This document shows, piece after piece, positions 34,193 to 41,473 of a stretch of DNA of 64,000 nucleotides. The notes beneath the pieces are model-generated. The model worked only from the letters and a program-made list of their open reading frames with translations. It had not been told where the DNA came from and ran no database searches. Numbering within the stretch: the first letter of the stretch is position 1; each line of letters opens with the position of its first letter. The DNA is from Streptomyces sp. NBC_00224. GTDB lineage: Bacteria; Actinomycetota; Actinomycetes; Streptomycetales; Streptomycetaceae. The position numbers were made by a program, and so were the translations under genes. Where the stretch lies: contig NZ_CP108106.1 of assembly GCF_041435195.1 (NCBI RefSeq), positions 4,684,501 to 4,748,500 of the forward strand, written 5' to 3'.

Positions 34193-35941
34193 TCAGGGCG
34201 CCTTGGGCGTGCTGCCGCCGGCGCTCTGACCCGCGGTCGTACCAGTGGTGGTGCCCTGGTTCGTCCCCGCGTTGGTACCCGCGGTCGTACCAGTGGTGGT
34301 GCCCTGGTTCGTCCCCGTGCTGGTGCCCGTCGTCGTGCCCTGGTCCGTACCGGACGTCGTCCCCTGGTCCGTCCCGGACGTCGTCCCCGTCGTCGTGCCC
34401 TCGTCCGTACCGGACGTCGTCCCCTGGTCCGTCCCGGACGTCGTGCCCTGGTCGGTGCCCGAGGTCGTGCCCTGGTTCGTCCCGGACGTCGTGCCCTGGT
34501 CGGTGCCCGGCGACGGCGAGTGCTTCTTGCTGCGCTTGGGCGACGGCGAGTACGGCGGCGGGTAGTTGCCGCCGGTCGTCGACGTCTGGTCCTGGCCGCG
34601 GCTGGCCTGGTCGTCGGGGCTCGGCGACGTCTTCGACTCGTCGGACGGCGAAGGGCTGTTGGAGACCGCCGGCTTCTTCGGCGTCTCCCCGCCGTCCTTC
34701 TTGTCCGCCGCCTTGATCGCGAACGCCACGCCCGCCGCGATCGCGATGATCGCGAGCACCACGAACAGGACGACCTTGCCCCGGCCTCCGCCGGAGCGGC
34801 GGCCGTTGCCGTTGTAGCCACCGTTGTTGTAGCCGCCCGAGCCGTAAGCCCCGTCGTACCCGCCGTCGTCCGGGTTCATCGGCGGCAGGATCGGACCGCG
34901 GAACTGCGAGGTCTCCCCGTGCACGGGGTGGCCCATGGCGGAGGTCGGCGCGGTCATGCCCATGGCGGGGGTGTGGGCGCCCTCGTGCATGAGCTCGACC
35001 GGACCGGTGTTCCAGGTGCCGGTGTGGCTGCCCTGCGCCTGGAGCATCTGCAATCCGTACTGGACCAGGCCGCGCATCTCCTCGGCGGACTGGAAACGGT
35101 CGTCCGGGTCCTTGGCGAGAGAACGCATGACGAGGCCGTCGAGTTCCGGCGGCGCCACATCGGCCACGTGCGACGGCGGAACCGGGGTGTCCTGGACGTG
35201 CTGGTACACCACTGACAACGGTGTCTCACCGGTGAAGGGCGGCCGCAGCGCGAGCAGTTCGTACAGCAGGCAGCCCGTCGCGTACAGGTCGGAGCGGTGG
35301 TCGACGGCCTTGCCGAGCGCCTGCTCCGGCGAGAGGTACTGCGGCGTGCCCATGACCATGCCGGTCTGCGTCATCGTCGACTGCGCGCCGTGCAGGGCGC
35401 GCGCGATGCCGAAGTCCATCACCTTCACGGCGCCGGTGTGCGTGATGATCACGTTGGCGGGCTTGATGTCGCGGTGCACGATGCCGTGCTGGTGCGAGTA
35501 GGCCAGCGCCTCAAGGACGCCGGAGACGATGATCAGCGCCTGCTCCGGCGGCGGTGCGTCCGCCTGGACCAGCAGGTCACGGATGGTGCGGCCCTCGACC
35601 AGCTCCATCACGATGTAGGGGACGGTCTGGCCGCCCACCGTGTCCTCGCCCGAGTCGTACACCGCCACCACCGCGTGGTGGTTGAGTCCGGCCACCGACT
35701 GCGCCTCGCGCGTGAAGCGGGCCTTGGAGACCGGGTCCTCGGCGAGATCGGGACGGAGCAGCTTCACCGCGACGGTACGGCCCAGACGTACGTCCTCCGC
35801 CGCGAAGACCTCCGCCATGCCGCCCCGGCCGAGCCGGTGGGTGAGCCGGTAGCGGCCGTCACCGACGAGTCCGCCGACCCACGACTCGTGGTCCTGCGCA
35901 TCGGGCATCCCGGCGCCGTTTCCCTCGGGTTCGGGTGCCAT
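34193..35941 (-). CDS. Transmembrane Ser/Thr protein kinase with extracellular Thr/Gly repeat tail
   Basis: 582 residues. A Hanks-type kinase domain spans about 30-300 (P-loop 'LGRGGMAEVF', Lys60, catalytic HRD at 156-158 in 'HRDIKPAN', 'DFGIA', 'GTPQYLSPEQALG'). A Gly/Asn/Tyr-rich juxtamembrane segment, one transmembrane helix (about 390-409) and an extracellular Ser/Pro region follow. About 95 residues of 7-8-residue repeats (GTTSGTDQ, GTTTGT, GTNQ) close the protein. There are no PASTA domains. The tail could be an extended, O-glycosylated or wall-spanning sensor. Divergent from a PASTA-like kinase gene at 36240, an arrangement suggesting a paired signalling module. Confidence 0.9.
   Translation of the reverse strand: MAPEPEGNGAGMPDAQDHESWVGGLVGDGRYRLTHRLGRGGMAEVFAAEDVRLGRTVAVKLLRPDLAEDPVSKARFTREAQSVAGLNHHAVVAVYDSGEDTVGGQTVPYIVMELVEGRTIRDLLVQADAPPPEQALIIVSGVLEALAYSHQHGIVHRDIKPANVIITHTGAVKVMDFGIARALHGAQSTMTQTGMVMGTPQYLSPEQALGKAVDHRSDLYATGCLLYELLALRPPFTGETPLSVVYQHVQDTPVPPSHVADVAPPELDGLVMRSLAKDPDDRFQSAEEMRGLVQYGLQMLQAQGSHTGTWNTGPVELMHEGAHTPAMGMTAPTSAMGHPVHGETSQFRGPILPPMNPDDGGYDGAYGSGGYNNGGYNGNGRRSGGGRGKVVLFVVLAIIAIAAGVAFAIKAADKKDGGETPKKPAVSNSPSPSDESKTSPSPDDQASRGQDQTSTTGGNYPPPYSPSPKRSKKHSPSPGTDQGTTSGTNQGTTSGTDQGTTSGTDQGTTSGTDEGTTTGTTSGTDQGTTSGTDQGTTTGTSTGTNQGTTTGTTAGTNAGTNQGTTTGTTAGQSAGGSTPKAP
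34220..34507 (-). repeat. In-frame tandem repeat encoding Thr/Gly-rich tail
   Basis: About 24-bp units (GTCCCGGACGTCGTGCCCTG and variants with GTCGTACC or TGGTTCG) are repeated roughly a dozen times, keeping the kinase frame. Period and near-identity make this region prone to copy-number change. Confidence 0.8.
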
Positions 35942-35982
35942 CAGTCCTCGCCGTCGTGTCTGGCCGCGTCAGCGGTGGTTCC

Positions 35983-36012
35983 TTACGGTCTTACGGTTGT
36001 GCAGTAGTGCAC
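35983..36012. promoter_or_regulatory. Direct TTACGGT pair and GTGCA-N4-TGCAC inverted repeat upstream of the minus-strand kinase
   Basis: TTACGGT at 35983-35989 and 35991-35997, then GTGCA (35999-36003) and TGCAC (36008-36012), lie 40-70 bp upstream of the kinase start at 35941. They are plausible regulator contacts; no named motif recognised. Confidence 0.35.
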
Positions 36013-36154
36013 GCTACAGCGTTCGTACAGGCCGCCGGTTCGGGATGGACCGGCCATCCAATCGGTTCCGCGTGTACCCATGCAAATTCCATGCGATTCC
36101 TGTAACGCTTACGAGACGCTTCTTGCGCGTACGGTCACGGAACGGGCACCCGGC

Positions 36155-36182
36155 TTGACGTGTCGGACCCCTCCGGCAGACT
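36155..36182 (+). promoter_or_regulatory. Candidate vegetative promoter of the PASTA-like kinase
   Basis: TTGACG (36155-36160) and CAGACT (36177-36182) are separated by 16 bp and sit about 58 bp before the ATG at 36240. The -35 is good and the -10 partial. Confidence 0.4.
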
Positions 36183-36239
36183 TGGCCTGAAAAATTCGAG
36201 GATCATCACTGGCCGTCGCGCCAAGGGGGATGCACAGTC

Positions 36240-37856
36240 ATGAGCCAGGACGGCGCACAGGGCCGCTATGCAGGCGGCTCCATCGCGGGCGGGCGCTACC
36301 AGCTGCGCGACCTCCTCGGCGAAGGCGGCATGGCCTCGGTCTACCTGGCGTACGACGCCGCGCTGGACCGCCAGGTGGCCATCAAGACCCTGCACACCGA
36401 ACTCGGCCGGGAACAGTCGTTCCGCGAGCGCTTCCGCCGCGAGGCCCAGGCCGTCGCCAAGCTCCAGCACACCAACATCGTGTCGGTCTTCGACACCGGT
36501 GAGGACGAGCTGGGCGGCGCGATGATGCCGTACATCGTCATGGAGTACGTGGAGGGCCAGCCGCTCGGCTCGGTGCTGCACACCGACATCCAGCAGTACG
36601 GCGCGATGCCCGCCGACAAGGCCCTCAAGATGACCGCCGACGTACTGGCGGCCCTTGAGGTCAGCCACGAGATGGGCCTGGTCCACCGCGACATCAAGCC
36701 CGGCAACGTGATGGTGACCAAGCGCGGCGTGGTCAAGGTCATGGACTTCGGCATCGCGCGCGCCATGCAGTCCGGCGTCACCTCGATGACCCAGACCGGC
36801 ATGGTCGTCGGCACCCCGCAGTACCTCTCGCCCGAGCAGGCGCTGGGCCGGGGCGTGGACGCCCGCTCCGACCTGTACTCGGTCGGCATCATGCTCTTCC
36901 AGCTGCTCACCGGCCGGATCCCGTTCGACGCCGACTCGCCGCTGGCCATCGCGTACGCACACGTCCAGGAGGAGCCGGTCGCGCCCTCCTCGGTCAACCG
37001 GTCCATCCCGCCGGCCGTGGACGCGCTGGTGGCCCGCGCGCTGAAGAAGAACCCGAACGAGCGCTTCCCGAGCGCGGCCGCGATGCGCGACGAGATCGCC
37101 CGTATCTCCGCCAGCGGCCAGACCGGCGCGGCCCCGCTGATCACCGGCGGCGGCCCGGTCTCCAGCGGCCAGGGCGTCGGCTCGACGGTCTTCCCGCCGC
37201 TGGACGCCTCGGCCCAGCAGGGCTACCAGGGCAGCGTCCAGACCCCGTACCAGGCGAGCCCGTACGGCCCGCCGACGCCGGCCCCCACGCCCCAGCCGCA
37301 GCCCTCGTACGGCTACCCGCAGCAGCAGATGCAGCCGCAGGCACCGATGCCCGCGCAGCACACCCCGCCGCCGTACACGATGTCCCCGAGCGCCCCGGCC
37401 GGTGGTTCTTCTTCTTCGAAGAAGAACACCCCCGTGATCGTCGGCGCGATCGCGGTGGCGATCCTCGCGATCGGCGGTCTGGTCACGGCGCTGACGCTGA
37501 ACAACGGTGGCGACTCGGACTCCGGCGGCGACAGCAAGGCCTCCGGCGAGAACGTCGCGGGCCACAAGGGCCCCGAGCGCAGCCGCACGCTGGAAACCAC
37601 CAAGTGCACGAGCCCCTCGAAGTCCGCCCTCGACCCGTCGAAGGTCCAGGCGCCCGACTTCAGCTACAAGGACATCCTGTCGGTGAAGTCGTGCATCCAG
37701 GCGGCGGGCTGGAAGGTCAACACCGAGACCGTGGACAACGGCCAGTGGGGCCAGGACGTCGTGGTGACGCAGTTCCCGGCGTCGGGCGTCGACGTCGACC
37801 CCAAGACGGCCCAGTTCACGCTGACGCTGTCGTCGGGCAACCCGCCGCAGCAGTAG
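36240..37856 (+). CDS. Transmembrane Ser/Thr protein kinase with C-terminal PASTA-like domain
   Basis: 538 residues. The kinase domain is at about 18-290 (P-loop 'LGEGGMASVYLAY', 'VAIKTL', HRD at 149-151, 'DFGIA', 'GTPQYLSPEQALGRG'). A Gln/Pro/Tyr-rich linker (about 330-385) precedes a transmembrane helix (about 397-420). The extracellular domain's last ~75 residues ('SVKSCIQAAGWKVNTETVDNG', 'VVVTQFPASGVDVDPKTAQFTLTLSSG') resemble a single PASTA unit, the peptidoglycan/muropeptide sensor of PknB-type kinases. Divergent from the Thr/Gly-tailed kinase. Likely substrates are cell-wall or division proteins, not visible here. Confidence 0.9.
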   Translation: MSQDGAQGRYAGGSIAGGRYQLRDLLGEGGMASVYLAYDAALDRQVAIKTLHTELGREQSFRERFRREAQAVAKLQHTNIVSVFDTGEDELGGAMMPYIVMEYVEGQPLGSVLHTDIQQYGAMPADKALKMTADVLAALEVSHEMGLVHRDIKPGNVMVTKRGVVKVMDFGIARAMQSGVTSMTQTGMVVGTPQYLSPEQALGRGVDARSDLYSVGIMLFQLLTGRIPFDADSPLAIAYAHVQEEPVAPSSVNRSIPPAVDALVARALKKNPNERFPSAAAMRDEIARISASGQTGAAPLITGGGPVSSGQGVGSTVFPPLDASAQQGYQGSVQTPYQASPYGPPTPAPTPQPQPSYGYPQQQMQPQAPMPAQHTPPPYTMSPSAPAGGSSSSKKNTPVIVGAIAVAILAIGGLVTALTLNNGGDSDSGGDSKASGENVAGHKGPERSRTLETTKCTSPSKSALDPSKVQAPDFSYKDILSVKSCIQAAGWKVNTETVDNGQWGQDVVVTQFPASGVDVDPKTAQFTLTLSSGNPPQQ

Positions 37857-37875
37857 GGGACGCAGACCTGAGGCA

Positions 37876-37894
37876 CCCGGGTGACGCACCCGGG
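37876..37894. terminator. Hairpin after the PASTA-like kinase
   Basis: CCCGGGTG (37876-37883) pairs with CACCCGGG (37887-37894) around ACG, 20 bp after the stop codon. Confidence 0.6.
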
Positions 37895-37929
37895 ATGCCC
37901 GGTTCGCCGGCTCATGTGACGCTGGCCCC

Positions 37930-38364
37930 ATGGCTTCAGGGCTCCGGACGCGGCTCCGGACGCGGCTCCGGACGCTCGGCGCGGGCGCCGCGCTGGCGGG
38001 CCTGCTGCTCGTGACCCCGCCGGGCACACCCGCCTACGCCGAGGACCATGCGCCGCCCGCCGCCCCCTCCCCCCTGGACCAGCGTTTCGCGGGCAACCGG
38101 GCCGGGGAGGGCCGGGCCCGGCCGGGACGCCCGCCGCGGACCCTTCCGTACGTACCGGACGAGTCGGCGCAGCCGATCGCCGACGCGTTCCTGTCACCCA
38201 CGCCGCCACCCCCGAGCGTCCAGCCGGCGGTGGCCCGCAAGAGCCGGCCGGCCCGTCTGTCCACCACGTCGGACCTACGGGTCCACGTCCTGTCGATGGG
38301 CGCCGGCCTGACCCTGACCGGCTTGGGCCTGGGCTTCCTGGCCCTGCGCCTACGCCGCCCCTGA
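37930..38364 (+). CDS. Secreted/membrane-anchored hypothetical protein
   Basis: 144 residues. An Arg-rich n-region with three RTRLRTL-type repeats and a hydrophobic core end in 'TPAYA-ED', a likely signal-peptidase site near residue 37. A disordered Pro/Arg middle follows, and a C-terminal transmembrane helix ('LTLTGLGLGFLALRL') ending in basic residues. It would be anchored with its middle outside the membrane. No family recognised. It follows the kinase gene after a hairpin and may be separately expressed. Confidence 0.65.
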   Translation: MASGLRTRLRTRLRTLGAGAALAGLLLVTPPGTPAYAEDHAPPAAPSPLDQRFAGNRAGEGRARPGRPPRTLPYVPDESAQPIADAFLSPTPPPPSVQPAVARKSRPARLSTTSDLRVHVLSMGAGLTLTGLGLGFLALRLRRP

Positions 38365-38453
38365 CGCACGCATTTCCCTCTCCCCAATGGGTGGATCACC
38401 TCTCTCCGGGGGCACAACGTGATGTGAGGCACGTGTGCGAGAGAATGGGCGGC

Positions 38454-38981
38454 ATGGAGATGCCGAGGAACGAACAGTCGCCGGACAGCCCCCACATCCT
38501 GGTAGTCGGACAGGACGGCATGGCCATCGGCGGCGGTGACGACGAGTCGCGCGAGGTCCCGGTGACGGAGATGGTCGAACAGCCAGCGAAGGTCATGCGC
38601 ATCGGCAGCATGATCAAGCAACTTCTGGAAGAAGTACGCGCCGCTCCTCTGGACGAGGCGAGCCGCGTACGCCTGAAGGACATCCACGCCTCCTCGGTCA
38701 AGGAGCTTGAGGACGGCCTGGCCCCGGAACTGGTCGAGGAGCTGGAACGCCTCTCGCTCCCCTTCACGGACGAGGCGATCCCCTCCGAAGCGGAACTCCG
38801 CATCGCCCAGGCCCAGTTGGTGGGCTGGCTGGAAGGCCTCTTCCACGGCATCCAGACGGCCCTGTTCGCCCAGCAGATGGCAGCCCGAGCCCAACTGGAA
38901 CAAATGCGCCGAGCCCTCCCGCCCGGCACCTCCCACGACGACGAGGACGGGCCGGGGGTGCGGTCGGGGCCGTACTTGTAG
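38454..38981 (+). CDS. bpa: Bacterial proteasome activator (Bpa/PafE)
   Basis: 175 residues matching the actinobacterial ATP-independent proteasome activator. A disordered acidic N-terminus (MEMPRNEQSPDSPHILVVGQDG) precedes a helical core ('AKVMRIGSMIKQLLEEVRAAPLDEASRVRLKDIHASSVKELEDGLAPELVEELERL', 'AELRIAQAQLVGWLEGLFHGIQTALFAQQMAAR'). The C-terminal GPYL tetrapeptide (full end 'SGPYL') is an HbYX-like gate-opening motif that docks on the 20S proteasome. It stimulates degradation of unfolded proteins without Pup tagging. An ATG at 38445 is an alternative start. Proteasome genes themselves are not in the window. Confidence 0.9.
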   Translation: MEMPRNEQSPDSPHILVVGQDGMAIGGGDDESREVPVTEMVEQPAKVMRIGSMIKQLLEEVRAAPLDEASRVRLKDIHASSVKELEDGLAPELVEELERLSLPFTDEAIPSEAELRIAQAQLVGWLEGLFHGIQTALFAQQMAARAQLEQMRRALPPGTSHDDEDGPGVRSGPYL

Positions 38982-39011
38982 GAGTGCGGCGGGGCTGCCA
39001 GGGCGCCCCTC

Positions 39012-39032
39012 AGGGGCGCGGGGAACTGCGCG
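39012..39032 (-). repeat. Intergenic repeat core, half-copy
   Basis: AGGGGCGCGGGGAACTGCGCG preceded by GGGCGCCCCTC, which is only a partial opposite arm, and followed by ACCAGCCACACAGACAGCCCGCAGACGAAC-type flank. Confidence 0.8.
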
Positions 39033-39069
39033 ACCAGCCACACAGACAGCCCGCAGACGAACTGGCAGC

Positions 39070-39098
39070 GGGGTGCAGGGGCGGAGCCCCAGCACCCC
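39070..39098. terminator. Hairpin in the bpa/oxidoreductase gap
   Basis: GGGGTGCAGGGGC (39070-39082) pairs with GCCCCAGCACCCC (39086-39098): 12 bp with one A-A mismatch, loop GGA. A near-copy of the GGGGCGGAGCCCC part recurs about 80 bp further on. Confidence 0.6.
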
Positions 39099-39282
39099 AC
39101 CCACCCGAGCAGGGGCCGAGGCCCAACCTCGCGGGGGCCGGGGCACAGCCCGAAGCGGGGTGCAGGGGGCGGAGCCCCCGCCCAGGGGTCCGGGGAAGGA
39201 GTCCCCGGGAAACCCCCTGCCCCCCGGGAGGCCACGCGCCCGGAGCCGCGAATCTCTCAGCGGGAAGGGGCGGGGTGGGGGC

Positions 39283-40260
39283 TCAAACCACCAGCAAAAC
39301 CTTCCCCACGTGCTCCCCCGCCTCCAGCACCCGATGCCCCTCCGCCGCGGAGCTCATCCCCAACACCCGGTCCACAACCGGCCGCACCCGCCCCGCGGCA
39401 ACCAGCGGCCACACATGCTCCCGAACCGCCGCCACGATCGCCGCCTTCTCCACCGCCGGCCGCCCCCGCAGGGTCGTCGCCGTCACCGCGGCCCGCTTCG
39501 CCATCAGCGCCCCGAGGTTGAGCTCACCCTTCACCCCGCCCTGCATCCCGATGACGGCCAACCGCCCGTTGACCGCCAACGCCCGTACGTTCCGGTCGAG
39601 ATACTTCGCGCCCATGATGTCGAGGATGACGTCCGCCCCCGCCCCGTCCGTCGCCTTGCGGAGCTCCTCCACGAAGTCCTGCTCGCGGTAGTCGATCAGC
39701 ACGTCCGCGCCCAGCTCCGCGCACCGCGCCAGCTTCGCGGGCCCGCCCGCCGTGACGGCGACCCGCGCCCCGACCGCCTTGGCCAGCTGGATCGCCATCG
39801 TGCCGATCCCGCTCGCACCCCCGTGCACCAACAGCGTCTCGCCGGGCCGCAGGTGGGAGACCATGAACACGTTGGACCACACCGTCGAGACGGCCTCCGG
39901 CAGCGACGCCGCGACCGTCAGCTCCACCCCCTCCGGCACCGGCAGCAACTGCCCCACCGGCACGGCCACCTTCTCCGCGTACCCGCCGCCGCTCAGCAGC
40001 GCGCACACCTCGTCGCCCACGGACCACCCGGACACCCCGGTCCCCAGTGCGACGATCCGCCCGGAGCACTCAAGGCCCGGATACGGCGACGCCCCCGGCG
40101 GCGGCTCATAGTGCCCCTGCCGCTGCAGCACATCCGCACGGTTGACGGCCGCCGCCGCCACCTCGACGAGGACCTCGCCCTCGCCCGCCACCGGATCGGG
40201 CACCTCGGCCCAGACCAGCGCTTCGGGACCACCCGGCTCAGGAATCGTGATCGCATGCAT
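39283..40260 (-). CDS. NAD(P)H-quinone oxidoreductase (zinc-less MDR, PIG3-like)
   Basis: 325 residues. The GroES-like N-terminus has 'AVNRADVLQRQGHYEPPPGASPYPGLECSGRIVALG', typical of quinone reductase/TP53I3-type MDR proteins. The Rossmann dinucleotide site is 'ETLLVHGGASGIGTMAIQLAKAVGARVAVTAG'. No catalytic zinc ligands are visible, consistent with the quinone oxidoreductase branch. ATG 40260 (MHAITIPEPGGPEAL) chosen. It ends the minus-strand group with the potassium channel 10 bp upstream, so the two may be cotranscribed. Confidence 0.88.
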   Translation of the reverse strand: MHAITIPEPGGPEALVWAEVPDPVAGEGEVLVEVAAAAVNRADVLQRQGHYEPPPGASPYPGLECSGRIVALGTGVSGWSVGDEVCALLSGGGYAEKVAVPVGQLLPVPEGVELTVAASLPEAVSTVWSNVFMVSHLRPGETLLVHGGASGIGTMAIQLAKAVGARVAVTAGGPAKLARCAELGADVLIDYREQDFVEELRKATDGAGADVILDIMGAKYLDRNVRALAVNGRLAVIGMQGGVKGELNLGALMAKRAAVTATTLRGRPAVEKAAIVAAVREHVWPLVAAGRVRPVVDRVLGMSSAAEGHRVLEAGEHVGKVLLVV

Positions 40261-40270
40261 GCGGCCGACG

Positions 40271-41359
40271 CTACTCCGCCGCACCCTCCGAGGCCGCCCC
40301 GCCCGCCCGTACGATCGTGATCAGCCGGTCCGTCAGCTGGAGCGGGCTGGCCCGTGTGTCGTCGTACGCCAGCAGCCGGTGGCCACGCAGCACGCTGACC
40401 GTGAGGTCCTCGGTCTCCCGGACCCCCCGCCCCACCTCGCTCTTCTTCACCGGCCGTTCGACGAGGTCGAGCCCGCTGCCCTGCTGGATCAGGTCCTCCA
40501 TCACCGTTCCGGCGCTCGGGCTGAGCACGGACAGCCCGAGCAGCCGCCCCGCCGCACTCGCGCTGGTGATCACCGCGTCCGCCCCGGACTGCCGCAGCAG
40601 CGGAGCGTTCTCCTCCTCCCGCACCGCCGCGACGATCTTCGCCCCCCGGTTGAGCTGGCGTGCCGTCAGCGTGACCAGCACCGCCGTGTCGTCGCGCTGG
40701 GTGGCGATCACGATCTGACGGGCCTTCTGCACCTCGGCGCGGAGCAGCACATCACTGCGCGTCGCGTCCCCGACGACCCCGACGAACCCCTCCGCGTTGG
40801 CGGTCTCGACCACCTTCGCGCTCGGATCGACGACCACGACCTGCTCCTTCTTCAGCCCGGTCGCACACAGCGTCTGGATCGCCGAACGGCCCTTCGTCCC
40901 GAAGCCGACGACGACGGTGTGGTCTCGCAAGTTCGCCCTCCAGCGCTTGAGCCGCCACTCCTCCCGGGTCCGCTCCGTGAGGACCTCAAGAGTCGTACCG
41001 ACCAGGATGATCAGAAAGAGCACGCGCAGCGGTGTCACCAGCAGGATGTTGGTGAGCCTGGCACTGTCGCTGTACGGAACGATGTCGCCGTAACCCGTCG
41101 TGGAGAGCGTGACGGTGGCGTAGTAGGCGGCGTCCAGCAGGTCGAGCCCGCCATCGGCGTTGTCGTGGTAGCCGGCGCGGTCGATCCACACGATGAACGT
41201 GGTCAGCACCAGCACGCCGAGGGCCATCAGGATCCGCTTGCCGACCTGCCGCAGCGGCCGGTCGACCACCCGGCGCGGCAGCTTCACCCGCCGGGTGACC
41301 AGGTTCTCGCCCGCCTGTCGGGCGATCGCGTCTTGGCCGGGCAGTTTCACGTGAAACAC
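40271..41359 (-). CDS. Two-TM potassium channel with cytosolic RCK (TrkA-N) domain
   Basis: 362 residues. TM1 is at about 42-59, then a pore helix and selectivity filter TTGYGD (87-92), and TM2 at about 105-126. The RCK domain follows with the Rossmann motif 'VVVGFGTKGRSAIQTL' (Gly-x-Gly-x-x-Gly at 152-157), and a TrkA-C-like end. It would form a K+ channel gated by a nucleotide or Ca2+. The apparent GTG start at 41359 lies at the edge of a parS palindrome, so the first codons (MFHVKL) are parS sequence; an internal GTG at 41350 is the alternative. No Shine-Dalgarno is evident. Confidence 0.88.
   Translation of the reverse strand: MFHVKLPGQDAIARQAGENLVTRRVKLPRRVVDRPLRQVGKRILMALGVLVLTTFIVWIDRAGYHDNADGGLDLLDAAYYATVTLSTTGYGDIVPYSDSARLTNILLVTPLRVLFLIILVGTTLEVLTERTREEWRLKRWRANLRDHTVVVGFGTKGRSAIQTLCATGLKKEQVVVVDPSAKVVETANAEGFVGVVGDATRSDVLLRAEVQKARQIVIATQRDDTAVLVTLTARQLNRGAKIVAAVREEENAPLLRQSGADAVITSASAAGRLLGLSVLSPSAGTVMEDLIQQGSGLDLVERPVKKSEVGRGVRETEDLTVSVLRGHRLLAYDDTRASPLQLTDRLITIVRAGGAASEGAAE
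41343..41358. promoter_or_regulatory. parS site at the 5' end of the K+ channel gene
   Basis: AGTTTCACGTGAAACA differs from the perfect 16-mer only in the first base; the inner 14-bp palindrome GTTTCACGTGAAAC is intact. It overlaps the first codons of the channel gene. Confidence 0.88.
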
Positions 41360-41395
41360 CGTTCAGTGGTGCGGGAGTTGGTGAGCAGGGAGGAA

Positions 41396-41411
41396 TGTTT
41401 CACGTGAAACA
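41396..41411. promoter_or_regulatory. parS site, intergenic
   Basis: TGTTTCACGTGAAACA, perfect, between the channel start and the moeA stop; 53 bp from the neighbouring site on its left and 62 bp from the one on its right. Confidence 0.92.
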
Positions 41412-41457
41412 CCGTTCGGCAGTACAGGAGTTGAGGAACCGGGCGAGAGGAGCGGGG

Positions 41458-41473
41458 TGTTTCACGTGAAACA
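41458..41473. promoter_or_regulatory. parS site overlapping the moeA stop codon
   Basis: TGTTTCACGTGAAACA, perfect. On the minus strand it reads TGT TTC ACG TGA, providing the last three codons and the stop of the moeA homologue. Confidence 0.92.

Larger units (their letters stand above)
38982..39282. other. 301-bp convergent intergenic region made of repeats
   Basis: No gene seen. It contains one repeat-family core (39012-39032) with the CCCGCAGACGAAC flank, two related GGGTGCAGGGGCGGAGCCCC hairpins (39070-39098 and around 39160-39182), and GC-rich simple sequence. Likely a bidirectional terminator zone between bpa and the oxidoreductase gene. Confidence 0.6.

Noticed and set aside
34220..34507. 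CRISPR or transposon repeat
   Set aside because: The repeats keep an open frame continuous with the kinase and encode a Thr/Gly tail.
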